Part shown: piece by piece, positions 46,443 to 55,814 of the stretch
Position numbering within the stretch: position 1 is the first letter of the stretch
Layout of the letters: every line of letters begins with the position of its first letter
DNA from: Bradyrhizobium ontarionense
Lineage (GTDB): Bacteria; Pseudomonadota; Alphaproteobacteria; Rhizobiales; Xanthobacteraceae
DNA: 64,000 bases
Direction of reading: 5' to 3'
NCBI RefSeq assembly: GCF_021088345.1
Contig: NZ_CP088156.1
Span: 2,604,001-2,668,000, forward strand
Program-made: the position numbers and the translations under genes
Notes under the pieces: model-generated
The model's input: only the letters and a program-made list of their open reading frames with translations
Told to the model about the DNA's origin: nothing
Databases searched by the model: none

Positions 46443-46865
46443 TTACGCCGCGGGAGGATCCGGGACGTAGATGTTCAGCTCCAGCACGATGCGCAGATCT
46501 GCCAAGGCAGCGAGGAGATTCCAGTCAAATGCCTCGCCTGTGTGCTCATCACAGAACCAGCCGACATAGAAGCTAACGCGCCCACCGGTAGCTACCAGCC
46601 GCCGCAGCAGCGCGCGATGCGGCGCGAGCCACGCCAGCGCGGCGGTCATTTTCGTCGATAACGCCGTCCGAGAGGCCCGTCCGAACTCGATCGTACAATA
46701 TGATCTGTCCTGCTTACCGCCAAGGCTGCGGCCGTTGGGCGTCCGTCGCTCCTCTCCCTTGCTCCAGATCACTTTCGGCTGTCGTCCGAGGGTTTGGCAG
46801 ACGGCGGCGAGATCGCGGGATGGGTGTCGGATCTGAAGCGAGAGCTTGGTCGACTGGCGTCGCAT
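46443..46865 (-). CDS. DUF4279 family protein
   Basis: 140-residue protein matching the DUF4279 pattern: LSLQIRHPSRDLAAVCQTLG, WSKGEERRTPNGRSLGG, RSYCTIEF and a final LRIVLELNIYVP. Members are small, often standalone, and without a known role. ATG 46865 is used; no strong ribosome site is visible. The composition is slightly less GC-rich than its neighbours. Confidence 0.72.
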   Translation of the reverse strand: MRRQSTKLSLQIRHPSRDLAAVCQTLGRQPKVIWSKGEERRTPNGRSLGGKQDRSYCTIEFGRASRTALSTKMTAALAWLAPHRALLRRLVATGGRVSFYVGWFCDEHTGEAFDWNLLAALADLRIVLELNIYVPDPPAA

Positions 46866-46890
46866 ATTGTCTGACTCACGACCGCTGCGG

Positions 46891-46934
46891 CGTATGGATT
46901 CCGGGCTCGCGCTGTCGCGCGCCCCCGGAATGAC
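46891..46934. repeat. Partial family 3 repeat
   Basis: GTATGGATTCCGGGCTCGCG and CCCCCGGAATGAC: the right half of an element like 41192-41293, lacking the left arm. Confidence 0.7.
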
Positions 46935-46959
46935 ATCGAACTTGTGGAGGCCGCGTGGG

Positions 46960-48132
46960 TCAAATCAGCTTGCGCCGCGCAAGGCTGCGCATCAGCGCAC
47001 TGAGGCCGAACGTCCACGGCTCGCATTCGTCGCTGTTGCGCATGCGGTTGACGAGACGGCCGAGCTGCGGCGCCGAGATGGTGACGATGTCGTCGCGCTT
47101 GTGCGTAAACCCCTGCCCCGGCGCGTCGCGGTCCTTCACCGGCGCGAACATGGTGCCGAGGAACAGCGCGAAGCCGTCGGGATATTGATGCACGGCGCCG
47201 ATGGTCTGGGCGACGAGATCAGTCGGATCGCGGCTGATCTTGCTGATGGAGGAATGGCCGTCGAGCACGAAGCCGTCGCTGCCGGTCACCGTCAGCGCGA
47301 CATCCATCTTCCTGACGTCGTCGAGCGTGAAGCTCTTGTCGAACAGCCGCAGCAAGGGGCCGATCGCGCAGGAGGCGTTGTTGTCCTTGGCCTTCGACAG
47401 CAGCAGCGCCGAGCGGCCTTCGAAGTCGCGCAGATTGACGTCGTTGCCAAGCATCGCGCCGACGATGCGCCCGCGGCTCGACACCGCCAGCACGACCTCC
47501 GGCTCTGGGTTGTTCCAGGTCGATTTCGGATGCAGCCCGGCATCCATGCCGGTGCCGACCGATGACAGCGTCGGCGCCTTGGTGAAGACCTCGGCATCGG
47601 GGCCGATGCCGACCTCGAGATACTGGCTCCAGGCATTCTGCTCGATCAGCACCTGCTTCAGGTGCATCGCCTGCTCGGAGCCCGGCTTGAGCTTGGAGAA
47701 ATCGTCGCCGACGAGCCGCACCACTTCTTTCCGGATCGCATCGGCCGACGCCGGATTGCCGCGCGCCCGCTCCTCGATGACCCGCTCCAGCATCGAGATC
47801 GCGAAGGTGACGCCGGCGGCCTTCAACACCTGCAGATCGACCGGCGCCAGCATCCAGGGTTTTGCCGGATCGCGGCGATCGGGCGGCGTGTTGGTCAGGA
47901 TCTCGGCGAGGTCGCCGATCCGCTCGCCGCCCATGCCGCGCAAGGCCGCGCCGGGATCGTCGTGTTCGCACAGCGCGCTGACGGTCGGGAAAGCGGAGGT
48001 GACGTCGAACACACCGTCGCCGCGCACCGCGACCACGGCCGGGCCGTCGACATCGGGCCGCCAGGCCCGGCCGACCAGCGTTCCGCTGGTGCCGTCGTCG
48101 GGCAGGACGGTTTCGGGCGTCAAGGTGATCAT
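46960..48132 (-). CDS. Fumarylacetoacetate hydrolase-fold protein
   Basis: 390-residue protein with an FAH-type C-terminal domain; metal-site acidic residues appear in EVGIGPDAEVF (about residue 170-180), PEPEVVLAV and GNDVNLRDFEG. The last is the typical hydrolase/isomerase GNDVSxRD motif. The fold covers fumarylacetoacetase, 2-oxohept-3-enedioate hydratase/isomerase and L-2-keto-3-deoxyarabonate dehydratase-like enzymes; the size and DVNLRD motif fit the dehydratase-like branch. ATG 48132 starts the conserved region. The upstream open frame is repeat DNA. Confidence 0.85.
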   Translation of the reverse strand: MITLTPETVLPDDGTSGTLVGRAWRPDVDGPAVVAVRGDGVFDVTSAFPTVSALCEHDDPGAALRGMGGERIGDLAEILTNTPPDRRDPAKPWMLAPVDLQVLKAAGVTFAISMLERVIEERARGNPASADAIRKEVVRLVGDDFSKLKPGSEQAMHLKQVLIEQNAWSQYLEVGIGPDAEVFTKAPTLSSVGTGMDAGLHPKSTWNNPEPEVVLAVSSRGRIVGAMLGNDVNLRDFEGRSALLLSKAKDNNASCAIGPLLRLFDKSFTLDDVRKMDVALTVTGSDGFVLDGHSSISKISRDPTDLVAQTIGAVHQYPDGFALFLGTMFAPVKDRDAPGQGFTHKRDDIVTISAPQLGRLVNRMRNSDECEPWTFGLSALMRSLARRKLI

Positions 48133-48208
48133 GGCGGCGCGCTCCCTGTTGTTCTTGTTGCTCAGGGCACCCCTAGCATCGGTGCGTGCCGGCTCCAAGC
48201 CACACAGA

Positions 48209-48321
48209 GTCATTCCGGGGCGAGGCCGCAGGCCTCGAACCCGGAATCCCGAGGTGAGATGCCGGGCAAGCCAAGCTCGAGATTCCGGGTCCGCGTCCTT
48301 CGGGCGCGTCCCGGAATGACG
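48209..48321. repeat. Dispersed palindromic repeat, family 3, long form
   Basis: Ends GTCATTCCGGGGCGAGGC and GGCGCGTCCCGGAATGACG with inner CCCGGAATC/GATTCCGGG arms. It fills the gap between the FAH-fold gene and the DMT gene. Confidence 0.9.
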
Positions 48322-48332
48322 GCCGTGTGGAT

Positions 48333-49280
48333 TCAGGGATTCGGCGAGCTCTCGCCGGCGACCTGCAGCAGTTGCGAGCGGCGGACGCGCTCGCGATGGG
48401 CAGTGTAGAGGCCGCTGGAGACGATGAAGGCGGCGCCGACGATGGTCCAGACGTCCGGTACCTCGCCGAACACCAGGAAGCCGAGGATGCTGACCCACAG
48501 CAGCTGGGTGTAGGAGAACGGCGCCAGCACCGAGGCGTCGGCGTAGCGGAACGCCAGCACCACGATCCACTGCCCCGCGGTGGAGGCTATGCCGATCAGG
48601 AGCCCGAACAGGATGTCATGCCAGGTCGGCGTGACCCAGACCAACGGCACCATCGCGGTCAGCAGGCAGACGCCGGCGATCGAGGAATAGGTCATGATGG
48701 TGATGGCGTGCTCGCGCCCGCTCATCATGCGCGTCATGATCAGGGTGCAGGCCCAGGCGAACGCAGAGACGATCGGGAACAGCGCGGCGACATGGAACGC
48801 ACCGGTGCCGGGCCGGAGGATGACGAGAACGCCGCACAGGCCGACCGCGGTCGCGATCCAGCGCCGCAGGCCCACCTTCTCGCTGAGGAAGATGATCGAC
48901 AGCGCGGTGACGAACAGCGGTGCAACGAATCCCGTGGCGGAGGCTTCCGCGATCGGCAGGTAGCGCAGGCCGGAGATGAAGAAGATCGACGAGCCGAGCA
49001 ACGCGACACCGCGCATCAGCTGGAACTTGATCCGGGTCGTGCGCAGCGCAAACAACGGCGAGCCCGGGATCATCGCCGGCACCATGATGGCTGCGAACAC
49101 CACGAAGCGGATCCAGGTGATCTCGATCGAGGGCAGCGTCTTCGACAGATATTTCGCGGTCACGTCCGAGGTGCCGAGGAACACGGTCGACAGCAGGATC
49201 AGCGCGATGCCGCGGAACGGCCGATCGGCCCGCGCGGGCGCGCGCTTATGCGCCGCTGGCGGCTTCGCTTGCAGGGGCAT
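48333..49280 (-). CDS. DMT superfamily transporter (EamA type)
   Basis: 315-residue inner-membrane protein with ten hydrophobic segments in two EamA repeats, starting near ALILLSTVFLGTSDVTAKYL and again near FAWACTLIMTRMM. Members export amino acids or metabolites. The start is uncertain: ATG 49280 gives the usual length; longer frames (to 49457) add a proline/alanine-rich tail. No good ribosome site is seen before 49280. Confidence 0.85.
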   Translation of the reverse strand: MPLQAKPPAAHKRAPARADRPFRGIALILLSTVFLGTSDVTAKYLSKTLPSIEITWIRFVVFAAIMVPAMIPGSPLFALRTTRIKFQLMRGVALLGSSIFFISGLRYLPIAEASATGFVAPLFVTALSIIFLSEKVGLRRWIATAVGLCGVLVILRPGTGAFHVAALFPIVSAFAWACTLIMTRMMSGREHAITIMTYSSIAGVCLLTAMVPLVWVTPTWHDILFGLLIGIASTAGQWIVVLAFRYADASVLAPFSYTQLLWVSILGFLVFGEVPDVWTIVGAAFIVSSGLYTAHRERVRRSQLLQVAGESSPNP

Positions 49281-49484
49281 CGGCGCGTCGTCGAGCCGCG
49301 CGGCAGCGGCCGCACTCGGTGGCGGGGTCACGGTCGAACTCGGATAATTCGGGAGCGGAACGAATCGGTGAGCGGCGACAAAACGCCAAATGCGCGGCTC
49401 CGACAACCCGCCGAAAGCGGGCAGCCGATATGCGCTGACCACGCGCCCCGGTAGCAATGCTCCGTAATTATCCGTGATGCTGCG

Positions 49485-50324
49485 CTACAGCATGGGCAGC
49501 CCGCGCGGCTTCGGCCCACGCGGAAAGGCGCGGTCGATCGCTGCGATCTCGGCCGCGGTCAGCTCGACGTCGCCGGCCGCGGCGTTCTCTTCGGCATGCT
49601 CCGGCCGCGACGCCTTGGGGATCGCAAGCAGCGACGAGGCGCGCGTCAGGAAGGCGAGTGCGATCTGTCGCGGCGTTGCGCCGTGCCGCTCTGCGATCCG
49701 CTGCAGCACCTCCCCGCCCGGGCTGCCGGCTTCCGGAAAGTCGTCATGGCCGAACGGCGAATAGGCCACGACCGCGACGCCATGCTGCCCGCACCACGGG
49801 ATGACCACGTGCTCGATGGCGCGCTCCTGCAGATGATAGAGCACCTGGTTGCAGGCGATCTTGCCCTCGCCTGCGACCGCGAGCAGCTCGTCGAGATCAT
49901 CGACGTCGAAATTGCTGACGCCCCAGGATGCGATCTTGCCGGCGGCCTTCAGCTCCTCGAACGCTGCCACCGTCGCCGCGAGCGGATAGGAGCCCGGCCA
50001 GTGCAGCAGATAGCAGTCGAGCCGGTCGGTCTTCAGCCGCTGCAGCGAGCGCTCGCAGGCGGTGATGGTGCCCCTGCGCGAGGCGTTGCTCGGCAGCACT
50101 TTTGAGACCAGGAACACCTCGTCGCGGCGGCCGGCGATGGCCTCGGCGATGACGAGCTCGGCGTCGCCATACATCTCGGCGGTGTCGATGTGACTCATGC
50201 CGAGATCGAGACCGCGGCGCAAGGTCGTGATGGCGCGGCTGCGGTCGGCGTGGTCGAGATACCAGGTGCCCTGCCCGATCACGGAGACGCCGGCGCCGCC
50301 GGTTCCGAATGTCTTGTGCTTCAT
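49485..50324 (-). CDS. Aldo/keto reductase
   Basis: 279-residue NADPH-dependent oxidoreductase. The catalytic tetrad is visible: Asp in HIDTAEMYGD, Tyr in the same motif, Lys in LVSKVLP and His in CYLLHWPG. SWGVSNF and PIPKA-like (LLAIPKASR) cofactor segments are present. Substrate unknown. ATG 50324 begins the fold; ATG 50336 would add four residues. Confidence 0.92.
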   Translation of the reverse strand: MKHKTFGTGGAGVSVIGQGTWYLDHADRSRAITTLRRGLDLGMSHIDTAEMYGDAELVIAEAIAGRRDEVFLVSKVLPSNASRRGTITACERSLQRLKTDRLDCYLLHWPGSYPLAATVAAFEELKAAGKIASWGVSNFDVDDLDELLAVAGEGKIACNQVLYHLQERAIEHVVIPWCGQHGVAVVAYSPFGHDDFPEAGSPGGEVLQRIAERHGATPRQIALAFLTRASSLLAIPKASRPEHAEENAAAGDVELTAAEIAAIDRAFPRGPKPRGLPML

Positions 50325-50408
50325 GGGTTGGAGCATAGAGGATGGCGCGCGCGGCGTCGATTGGCCCGGCCGCTCAACTCTCGCGATGCGGGGCCTCTCC
50401 TTCACGCC

Positions 50409-50559
50409 CGTCATTCCGGGGCGACGCTCGCGACAAAATCGCGTAGCGATTTTGCGCGGAAGCGTCGAACCCGGAATCCCGAGCTTGGTTTGCGACGGTT
50501 CATGTCCACCATGTCGAGATTCCGGGTTCGAGGCCTTAAGGCCTCGCCCCGGAATGACG
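50409..50559. repeat. Dispersed palindromic repeat, family 3, longest form
   Basis: Ends CGTCATTCCGGGGCGACGC and CGAGGCCTTAAGGCCTCG plus CCCCGGAATGACG, with additional small hairpins (AAAATCGCGTAGCGATTTT). It lies 11 bp past the nitrate reductase stop and may also act in termination. Confidence 0.9.
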
Positions 50560-50569
50560 GTGTTCTCGG

Positions 50570-53260
50570 CTAGCTCGCCGCCGCAATCGGTGGGGTGTCC
50601 GCCGCCGTCTGCGCGATCAGACGCTTCATCTCCGGGATGCATGAGCCGCAATTGGTGCCGGCCTTGAGCGCTAAGCCGATCGCGGCGGGCGTGCGCGCGC
50701 CGGCGGCGATCGCATCGCAGATGGTGTCGCGGCCGACGCCGAAGCAGGCGCAGACGATGGGACCGCCGCCGACGCCATCCGGCGCGCGGCCCGACAGCAG
50801 CACGCGGCGCTGATCATCGTCGAGACGATCGGCCGCGAACATCGTCTTCACGACGTTCCAGTCGCCGGCATCATGTCCCGGGCCGACGAACAGGCAGGTT
50901 TCGATACGGTCACCGGCGAACGAGGCGGCGCGATAGACGCCGCCGCCGACATCCATGTAGTCGGCGACGTCGTCGGTCGCGCGCGCCCTCAGCCAGGCCG
51001 GCCAGCGCGACAGGTCGCCATTGTCGGCGAACAGATAGCCGAATCCGCCCTGCACCGTCGCCCGCACCCACCACAGATGCGACGGCAGCGTGAGCTCGGT
51101 CCGCGACAGGATGAAGCCGCGGAACACATACTCATAAGGACTGATCGCGGCCGGCGTCGCCTTGGCCTCGGGCTGCCCGGAAAACGGATCGGTGTAGGAG
51201 GCGACCAATGCGCCGACGCGGCCATGCGAGGAGTTGGTCGCGTTCCAGTGGATCGGCGCGAACAGCATGCCGCGCTGCTGCCGCTCACTCACGACGACCT
51301 TGAGGATGCACTGGCCGTGATCGGTCGTCACCCTGGCGAAGCCGTCATGCATCAGGCCGTAGCGCAAGGCATCATCCAGATGGACCTCGACGAACGGCTC
51401 CGGCAGATGGGCTGACAGCCGCGGGCTGAGGCCGGTGCGCGTCATCGTGTGCCACTGGTCGCGGATGCGTCCCGTGTTGAGCCGCAGCGGGCGCGCCGCA
51501 TTGGTCTCGCTGCGCAGCGCCGGCACCTCGGGCGCGACGAAGCGCGCCTTGCGGTCGTTGGTGAAGAAGGCGCCGTCGGCGAAGAAGCGCGGCTCGGGCG
51601 GCTTGCCTGCACGCGCCGGCCACTGCACCGGCGCCATCGCGTCGTATTCGTCATCGGTGAGCGTCGCCAGCGCGCCGATGTCGAAATCGCGGCTGCCGTC
51701 GTTCTCGAACGCCGACAGCGCGGCGTGCTCGCGGAACACGTCGGCCGCGGAATTGTAGGTGAAGGCGCTGCCGAAGCCGAGCCGCTTGGCGACCTCGCTC
51801 ACGATCCACCAGTCCGGCCTGGCCTCGCCGGCCGGCGCGAGGAAGGCGCGCTGGCGCGAGATGCGCCGCTCGGAATTGGTCACGGTGCCCGACTTCTCGC
51901 CCCAGGCCTGCGCTGGCAGCAGCACGTGCACGCCGGCATCGACGGTGTCGTTGGAGCGGACGTTCTCGGAGACGACGAGCAGCTCGAGCTTCTTCAAGGC
52001 GGCGCGGACGAGATCGGCGTCCGGCAGCGACACCGCCGGATTGGTGCCGATCACCCACAGCGCCTTGATCTCGCCGCGCGCGATGGCCTCGAACATCGCG
52101 ACCACCTTCAGCCCCTCATGGGTGGCGATGTCGGGCGCCTTCCAGAAGCGGCGGACGCGGTCGACGTCAGGCGGCGTGAAGCCCATATGGGCGGCGAGCT
52201 GGTTGGCGAGCCCGCCCACCTCGCGGCCGCCCATCGCATTGGGCTGGCCGGTCAGCGAGAACGGTCCCATCCCAGGCTTGCCGATGCGTGCTGACGCGAG
52301 ATGGCAGTTGAGGATCGCATTGACCTTGTCGGTGCCCTGCGCCGACTGGTTGACGCCCTGCGAATACAGGGTGACGACCTTGGGCGTGTCGCGGAACAAC
52401 TTGAAGAAAGCGGTGACGTCGGCCTCGGACAGACCGGTCGCGAGCGCGGTCGCGCCCGCGCTGCCGGCAAGGCTGCGCGCCCGCGCCAGCGTCTCGTCGA
52501 AGCCACTGGTGTGGCTGTTGATATAGTCGCGGTCGAGCGCGCCATGATCGGCGAGATGAACCAGCAGGCCGGAGAACAGCGCCGCATCGGTGCCGGGCTT
52601 GAGCCCAAGAAACAGGTCCGCTTCGCTCGATGTGTCGGTGCGGCGTGGGTCGATCACCACGAACTTCGCGCCGCGCGCCTGCTTGTTGGCCAGCATGCGC
52701 TGGTACAGCACCGGGTGGCACCAGGCGGCATTGCTGCCGACGAAGACCAGCAGGTCGGCGTGGTCGAGATCCTCATAGGTGCCGGGCACGGTGTCGGCGC
52801 CGAAGGCGCGGCGGTGCCCGGCGACCGACGAGGCCATGCACAGCCGCGAATTGGTGTCGACATTGGCCGAGCCGAGAAAGCCCTTCATCAGCTTGTTGGC
52901 GACGTAATAGTCCTCGGTCAGCATCTGGCCGGAGAGATAGAACGCGACCGCGTCCTCGCCGTCGCGGGCGACGATGTGCTTCAAACGGGTCGCGACGTGA
53001 TCGAGCGCATCGCTCCACGCCACCCGCTGCATGCCGCCCTTGCAGCGGATCATCGGATAAAGCAGCCGGCTCTCGAGCCCGAGCGTCTCGCCGAGCGCCG
53101 AGCCCTTCGAGCAGAGCCGGCCGAGATTGGCCGGATGCGAAGGGTCACCGGAGATCGCAGCGCCGCCGCCGCCATCGGGCGTGGCGAGCACGCCGCAACC
53201 GACGCCACAGTAGGGACAGGCCGTGCGCACCGTGCGCAGCTTGGGATCGACTGTCGTCAT
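50570..53260 (-). CDS. nasC: Assimilatory nitrate reductase catalytic subunit
   Basis: 896-residue molybdopterin enzyme that reduces nitrate to nitrite in the cytoplasm. The N-terminal [4Fe-4S] ligands are Cys15, Cys18, Cys22 and Cys50 (CPYCGVGC). The large molybdopterin domains follow, then a C-terminal BFD-like [2Fe-2S] domain with Cys837, Cys839, Cys871 and Cys874 (CACFG, NCGSC). No signal peptide. The order globin-flavoprotein-reductase matches the bradyrhizobial bjgb-flp-nasC arrangement, in which the flavoprotein supplies electrons. It starts 18 bp after the flavoprotein gene. Confidence 0.95.
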   Translation of the reverse strand: MTTVDPKLRTVRTACPYCGVGCGVLATPDGGGGAAISGDPSHPANLGRLCSKGSALGETLGLESRLLYPMIRCKGGMQRVAWSDALDHVATRLKHIVARDGEDAVAFYLSGQMLTEDYYVANKLMKGFLGSANVDTNSRLCMASSVAGHRRAFGADTVPGTYEDLDHADLLVFVGSNAAWCHPVLYQRMLANKQARGAKFVVIDPRRTDTSSEADLFLGLKPGTDAALFSGLLVHLADHGALDRDYINSHTSGFDETLARARSLAGSAGATALATGLSEADVTAFFKLFRDTPKVVTLYSQGVNQSAQGTDKVNAILNCHLASARIGKPGMGPFSLTGQPNAMGGREVGGLANQLAAHMGFTPPDVDRVRRFWKAPDIATHEGLKVVAMFEAIARGEIKALWVIGTNPAVSLPDADLVRAALKKLELLVVSENVRSNDTVDAGVHVLLPAQAWGEKSGTVTNSERRISRQRAFLAPAGEARPDWWIVSEVAKRLGFGSAFTYNSAADVFREHAALSAFENDGSRDFDIGALATLTDDEYDAMAPVQWPARAGKPPEPRFFADGAFFTNDRKARFVAPEVPALRSETNAARPLRLNTGRIRDQWHTMTRTGLSPRLSAHLPEPFVEVHLDDALRYGLMHDGFARVTTDHGQCILKVVVSERQQRGMLFAPIHWNATNSSHGRVGALVASYTDPFSGQPEAKATPAAISPYEYVFRGFILSRTELTLPSHLWWVRATVQGGFGYLFADNGDLSRWPAWLRARATDDVADYMDVGGGVYRAASFAGDRIETCLFVGPGHDAGDWNVVKTMFAADRLDDDQRRVLLSGRAPDGVGGGPIVCACFGVGRDTICDAIAAGARTPAAIGLALKAGTNCGSCIPEMKRLIAQTAADTPPIAAAS

Positions 53261-53278
53261 CGTCGTGCGCGGCCCCTC

Positions 53279-54493
53279 TCACGCTGCCTGCGGCCGCGCC
53301 CCCGCGCGGCCAAACATCATCGCGGTCCGGATCGATGCGATCGGTTCGCGGTTGCGGATCATGTCGCGATACCACAGCGCATCCTGAGTCTCGCCGATCA
53401 GCACGGCGCCAGTGAGGCGGCCATCGGCGATGACGAGCTTCTTGTAGGTGCCGCGCCTGGCGTCGTTCAGCACCATCGCCTCGCTGCCCTCGGCGCCCAT
53501 GAAGTCGCCGGCCGAGAACACGGACACGCCTGACACCTTCAGGTTGGTCGACACCACGCTGCCCTGATAGGCCGCCTTGCGGCCGGCCAGATGCCGCGCC
53601 AGCACCCGCGCCTGCTCATAGGCGGGCTCGACGAGACCATAACAGGTGCCACGATGCTCGGCGCATTCGCCGAGCGCAAAGATGCCGGGCGCACTGGTCT
53701 GCATGACGTCGTCGACCACGATGCCGCGATTGACGGCGAGCCCCGCCTCTTTCGCGAGTGCAACATTCGGCCGGATGCCGGCAGCGAAGATCACGGCGTC
53801 GGTGGCGAGGCGCCGCCCATCGGCGAGCTCGACTTCTTCGACGCGACCGTCGCCATGGATGGCCGCGGTGCTGGCATTGAGCAGAACCTCGATCCCTTTG
53901 CGCGCCACCAGCGATTTGAGCAACGCGGCCGCCGGCGCGTCGAGCTGCCTCTCCATCAGCCGGTCCATCAAATGCAGCAGCGTCACCCTGGCGCCGGCAC
54001 GCGCCAGGCCATAGGCCGCTTCCAGCCCGAGCAGGCCGCCGCCGACGACCACCACGCGCCCCTTCTTCGCCGCGAGCGCCAACAGCACGTCGGTATCGCG
54101 GCTGTCACGGAACGTATGAACGCCCGGTAGATCGGCGCCGGGCACGGGAAGCCGCAGCGGCAGTGAGCCGGTGGCCAGAACCAGGCGCGAGAACGCCACG
54201 TTCTCATCGTTCTCGATCTGGAGCTCGCGGCGGCCGACATCGATGGCGGTCACGCGCGCACCGTATTTCAGTGTCACGCCGCGCTCCCGCCACCAAGTGG
54301 CTGGCTTGAGCTCGATCTCGTGGGACGCGGCCTCGCCGGCCAGCACCGACGACAACAGCACGCGATTGTAGGCCAGCCGCGGCTCCTCGCCGATGACGGC
54401 GATCGCGTAGCGGCCGAGCGCGGTCTGCGACAGCTCTTCGGCCAGCTTTGCCGCGGCCATGCCATTGCCGACGATGACGAGTGGTTCACTCAA
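53279..54493 (-). CDS. flp: NAD(P)H/FAD oxidoreductase of the nitrate reductase system (Flp-like)
   Basis: 404-residue flavoprotein with N-terminal FAD motif (VIVGNGMAAAKLAEEL) and central NAD motif (VVVVGGGLLGLEAAYGL), like the N-terminal part of NirB. It should pass NADH electrons to NasC. The start is a TTG at 54493: the FAD motif begins at residue 6, no ATG precedes it, and GGCGGAGTAGG lies just upstream. It starts 5 bp past the globin stop. The C-terminal NirB domains are absent, so it cannot reduce nitrite alone. Confidence 0.9.
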   Translation of the reverse strand: MSEPLVIVGNGMAAAKLAEELSQTALGRYAIAVIGEEPRLAYNRVLLSSVLAGEAASHEIELKPATWWRERGVTLKYGARVTAIDVGRRELQIENDENVAFSRLVLATGSLPLRLPVPGADLPGVHTFRDSRDTDVLLALAAKKGRVVVVGGGLLGLEAAYGLARAGARVTLLHLMDRLMERQLDAPAAALLKSLVARKGIEVLLNASTAAIHGDGRVEEVELADGRRLATDAVIFAAGIRPNVALAKEAGLAVNRGIVVDDVMQTSAPGIFALGECAEHRGTCYGLVEPAYEQARVLARHLAGRKAAYQGSVVSTNLKVSGVSVFSAGDFMGAEGSEAMVLNDARRGTYKKLVIADGRLTGAVLIGETQDALWYRDMIRNREPIASIRTAMMFGRAGARPQAA

Positions 54494-54498
54494 CGGGC

Positions 54499-54924
54499 CT
54501 ACTCCGCCGCCTGCGCCTTGCCATAGGCTTCCGCGATCATGTAGCCGGACAGCGTGCCGTAGGCGGCGGTCCAGGCCGCCGCGACGTCATCCGTCCAGGC
54601 GTCGCCGAGCCCCTTCTCCAGCGTCCACAGCAGCGCGGAGCCCACCACCGGATAATGCTCCGGCTTGGCGCCATAGCCGACATGGCGCTTGGCGAGCGCG
54701 CTCGCCGCCGGCAGCACCGTCTGCAAATTCGACAGACCGCCGACGACCACCGCAAGTGTGCCCATCAGCTTCTTGCGCTGCTCGGTCATATCGGCGGGAA
54801 ACATCGCCTTCACCTGAGGCGCGACCTCGAACAGGCGATCGTAGAAAATGACCGCGGCCTGCTCCGAGATCGGCGCGACCTTGGCGAAGCTGTCCTGAAC
54901 GAGCTCGATCTGAGACGGCGTCAT
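54499..54924 (-). CDS. hgb: Single-domain haemoglobin
   Basis: 141-residue globin of the Vitreoscilla/flavohaemoglobin family without reductase domain. Proximal haem ligand is His81 (KRHVGYGAKPEHYPVVG region), and Tyr28 sits at the distal B10 position (FYDRLF). In Bradyrhizobium the related Bjgb protects against nitric oxide formed during nitrate assimilation. It lies between the transporter ATPase and the flavoprotein genes in the operon, which supports that role. Confidence 0.93.
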   Translation of the reverse strand: MTPSQIELVQDSFAKVAPISEQAAVIFYDRLFEVAPQVKAMFPADMTEQRKKLMGTLAVVVGGLSNLQTVLPAASALAKRHVGYGAKPEHYPVVGSALLWTLEKGLGDAWTDDVAAAWTAAYGTLSGYMIAEAYGKAQAAE

Positions 54925-55009
54925 GGGAAATCCTGCGATGATGGAAACGAGAACCCGTTAGTCGCCTGGGGCGGAGGACGGTTCGATTCGACCTCCGCCG
55001 CCGAAATCG

Positions 55010-55801
55010 TCATGCCGCTTCGACGAAGCGGTGCCGCTCGTAGAGGAACTCCAGCACGCGCTGGCGGCACTTGACGTAGGTAGCATTCGTCGCGAGGTCG
55101 AGCCGCTTGCGCGGCCGCGGCAGCGCGACATCGAGCACCTCGCCGATGCGCGCGCTCGGCCCGTTGGTCATCATCACGATGCGGTCCGACAGCAGCACGG
55201 CCTCGTCGACGTCGTGCGTGATCATAAGGATCGTGTTGCCGAGCTTCTGGTGCAGCGCCATCACGGAGTCCTGCAGATGCGCGCGGGTCAGCGCGTCGAG
55301 CGCGCCGAACGGCTCGTCGAGCAGCAGCACCTTCGGCTCCATCGCGAGCGCACGCGCGATGCCGACGCGCTGCTTCATGCCGCCCGAGATCTCGTTGGGC
55401 CGCTTGTCCTTGGCATGCGTCATCTGCACCAGGTTGAGATTGTGCAGGGTCCAGGCGTCGCGCTCGGCCCGGGTCTTGGTCTTGCTGAACACCTTGTCGA
55501 CGCCGAGCCGCACATTCTCGTAGACCGTGAGCCAGGGCAGCAGGCTGTGGTTCTGGAACACGACGGCGCGGTCCGGCCCGGGCGAGTTCACCTCGCGCTC
55601 CTCCAGCAGCACGCCGCCGGTGGTCGCCGTGGTGAGACCCGCCACGATGTTGAGCATCGTCGACTTGCCGCAGCCGGAGTGGCCGATGATCGAGACGTAC
55701 TCGCCCTTCGCGATCGAGAGATTGATGTCCTTCAGCACTTCGGTCGTCGTGGTGCCGCGGGTGAAGGTCTTGTCGACGTGATCGAGCTTCAGATAGGCCA
55801 T
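55010..55801 (-). CDS. nrtC: Nitrate ABC transporter ATP-binding protein
   Basis: 263-residue ATPase. Walker A GHSGCGKS (40-47), signature ISGGMKQR, Walker B VLLLDEPF and the H-loop ITHDVDEA are complete. It corresponds to the single-domain NrtD/NasD-type ATPase of nitrate/nitrite/cyanate importers; there is no long NrtC regulatory domain. The gene symbol follows three-gene naming. It starts 13 bp past the permease stop. Confidence 0.9.
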   Translation of the reverse strand: MAYLKLDHVDKTFTRGTTTTEVLKDINLSIAKGEYVSIIGHSGCGKSTMLNIVAGLTTATTGGVLLEEREVNSPGPDRAVVFQNHSLLPWLTVYENVRLGVDKVFSKTKTRAERDAWTLHNLNLVQMTHAKDKRPNEISGGMKQRVGIARALAMEPKVLLLDEPFGALDALTRAHLQDSVMALHQKLGNTILMITHDVDEAVLLSDRIVMMTNGPSARIGEVLDVALPRPRKRLDLATNATYVKCRQRVLEFLYERHRFVEAA

Positions 55802-55814
55802 GATCCGTTACCTC

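Noticed and set aside
48133..48570. N-terminal extension of the FAH-fold protein
   Set aside because: It is a translation of the family 3 repeat and of the antisense DMT gene end.
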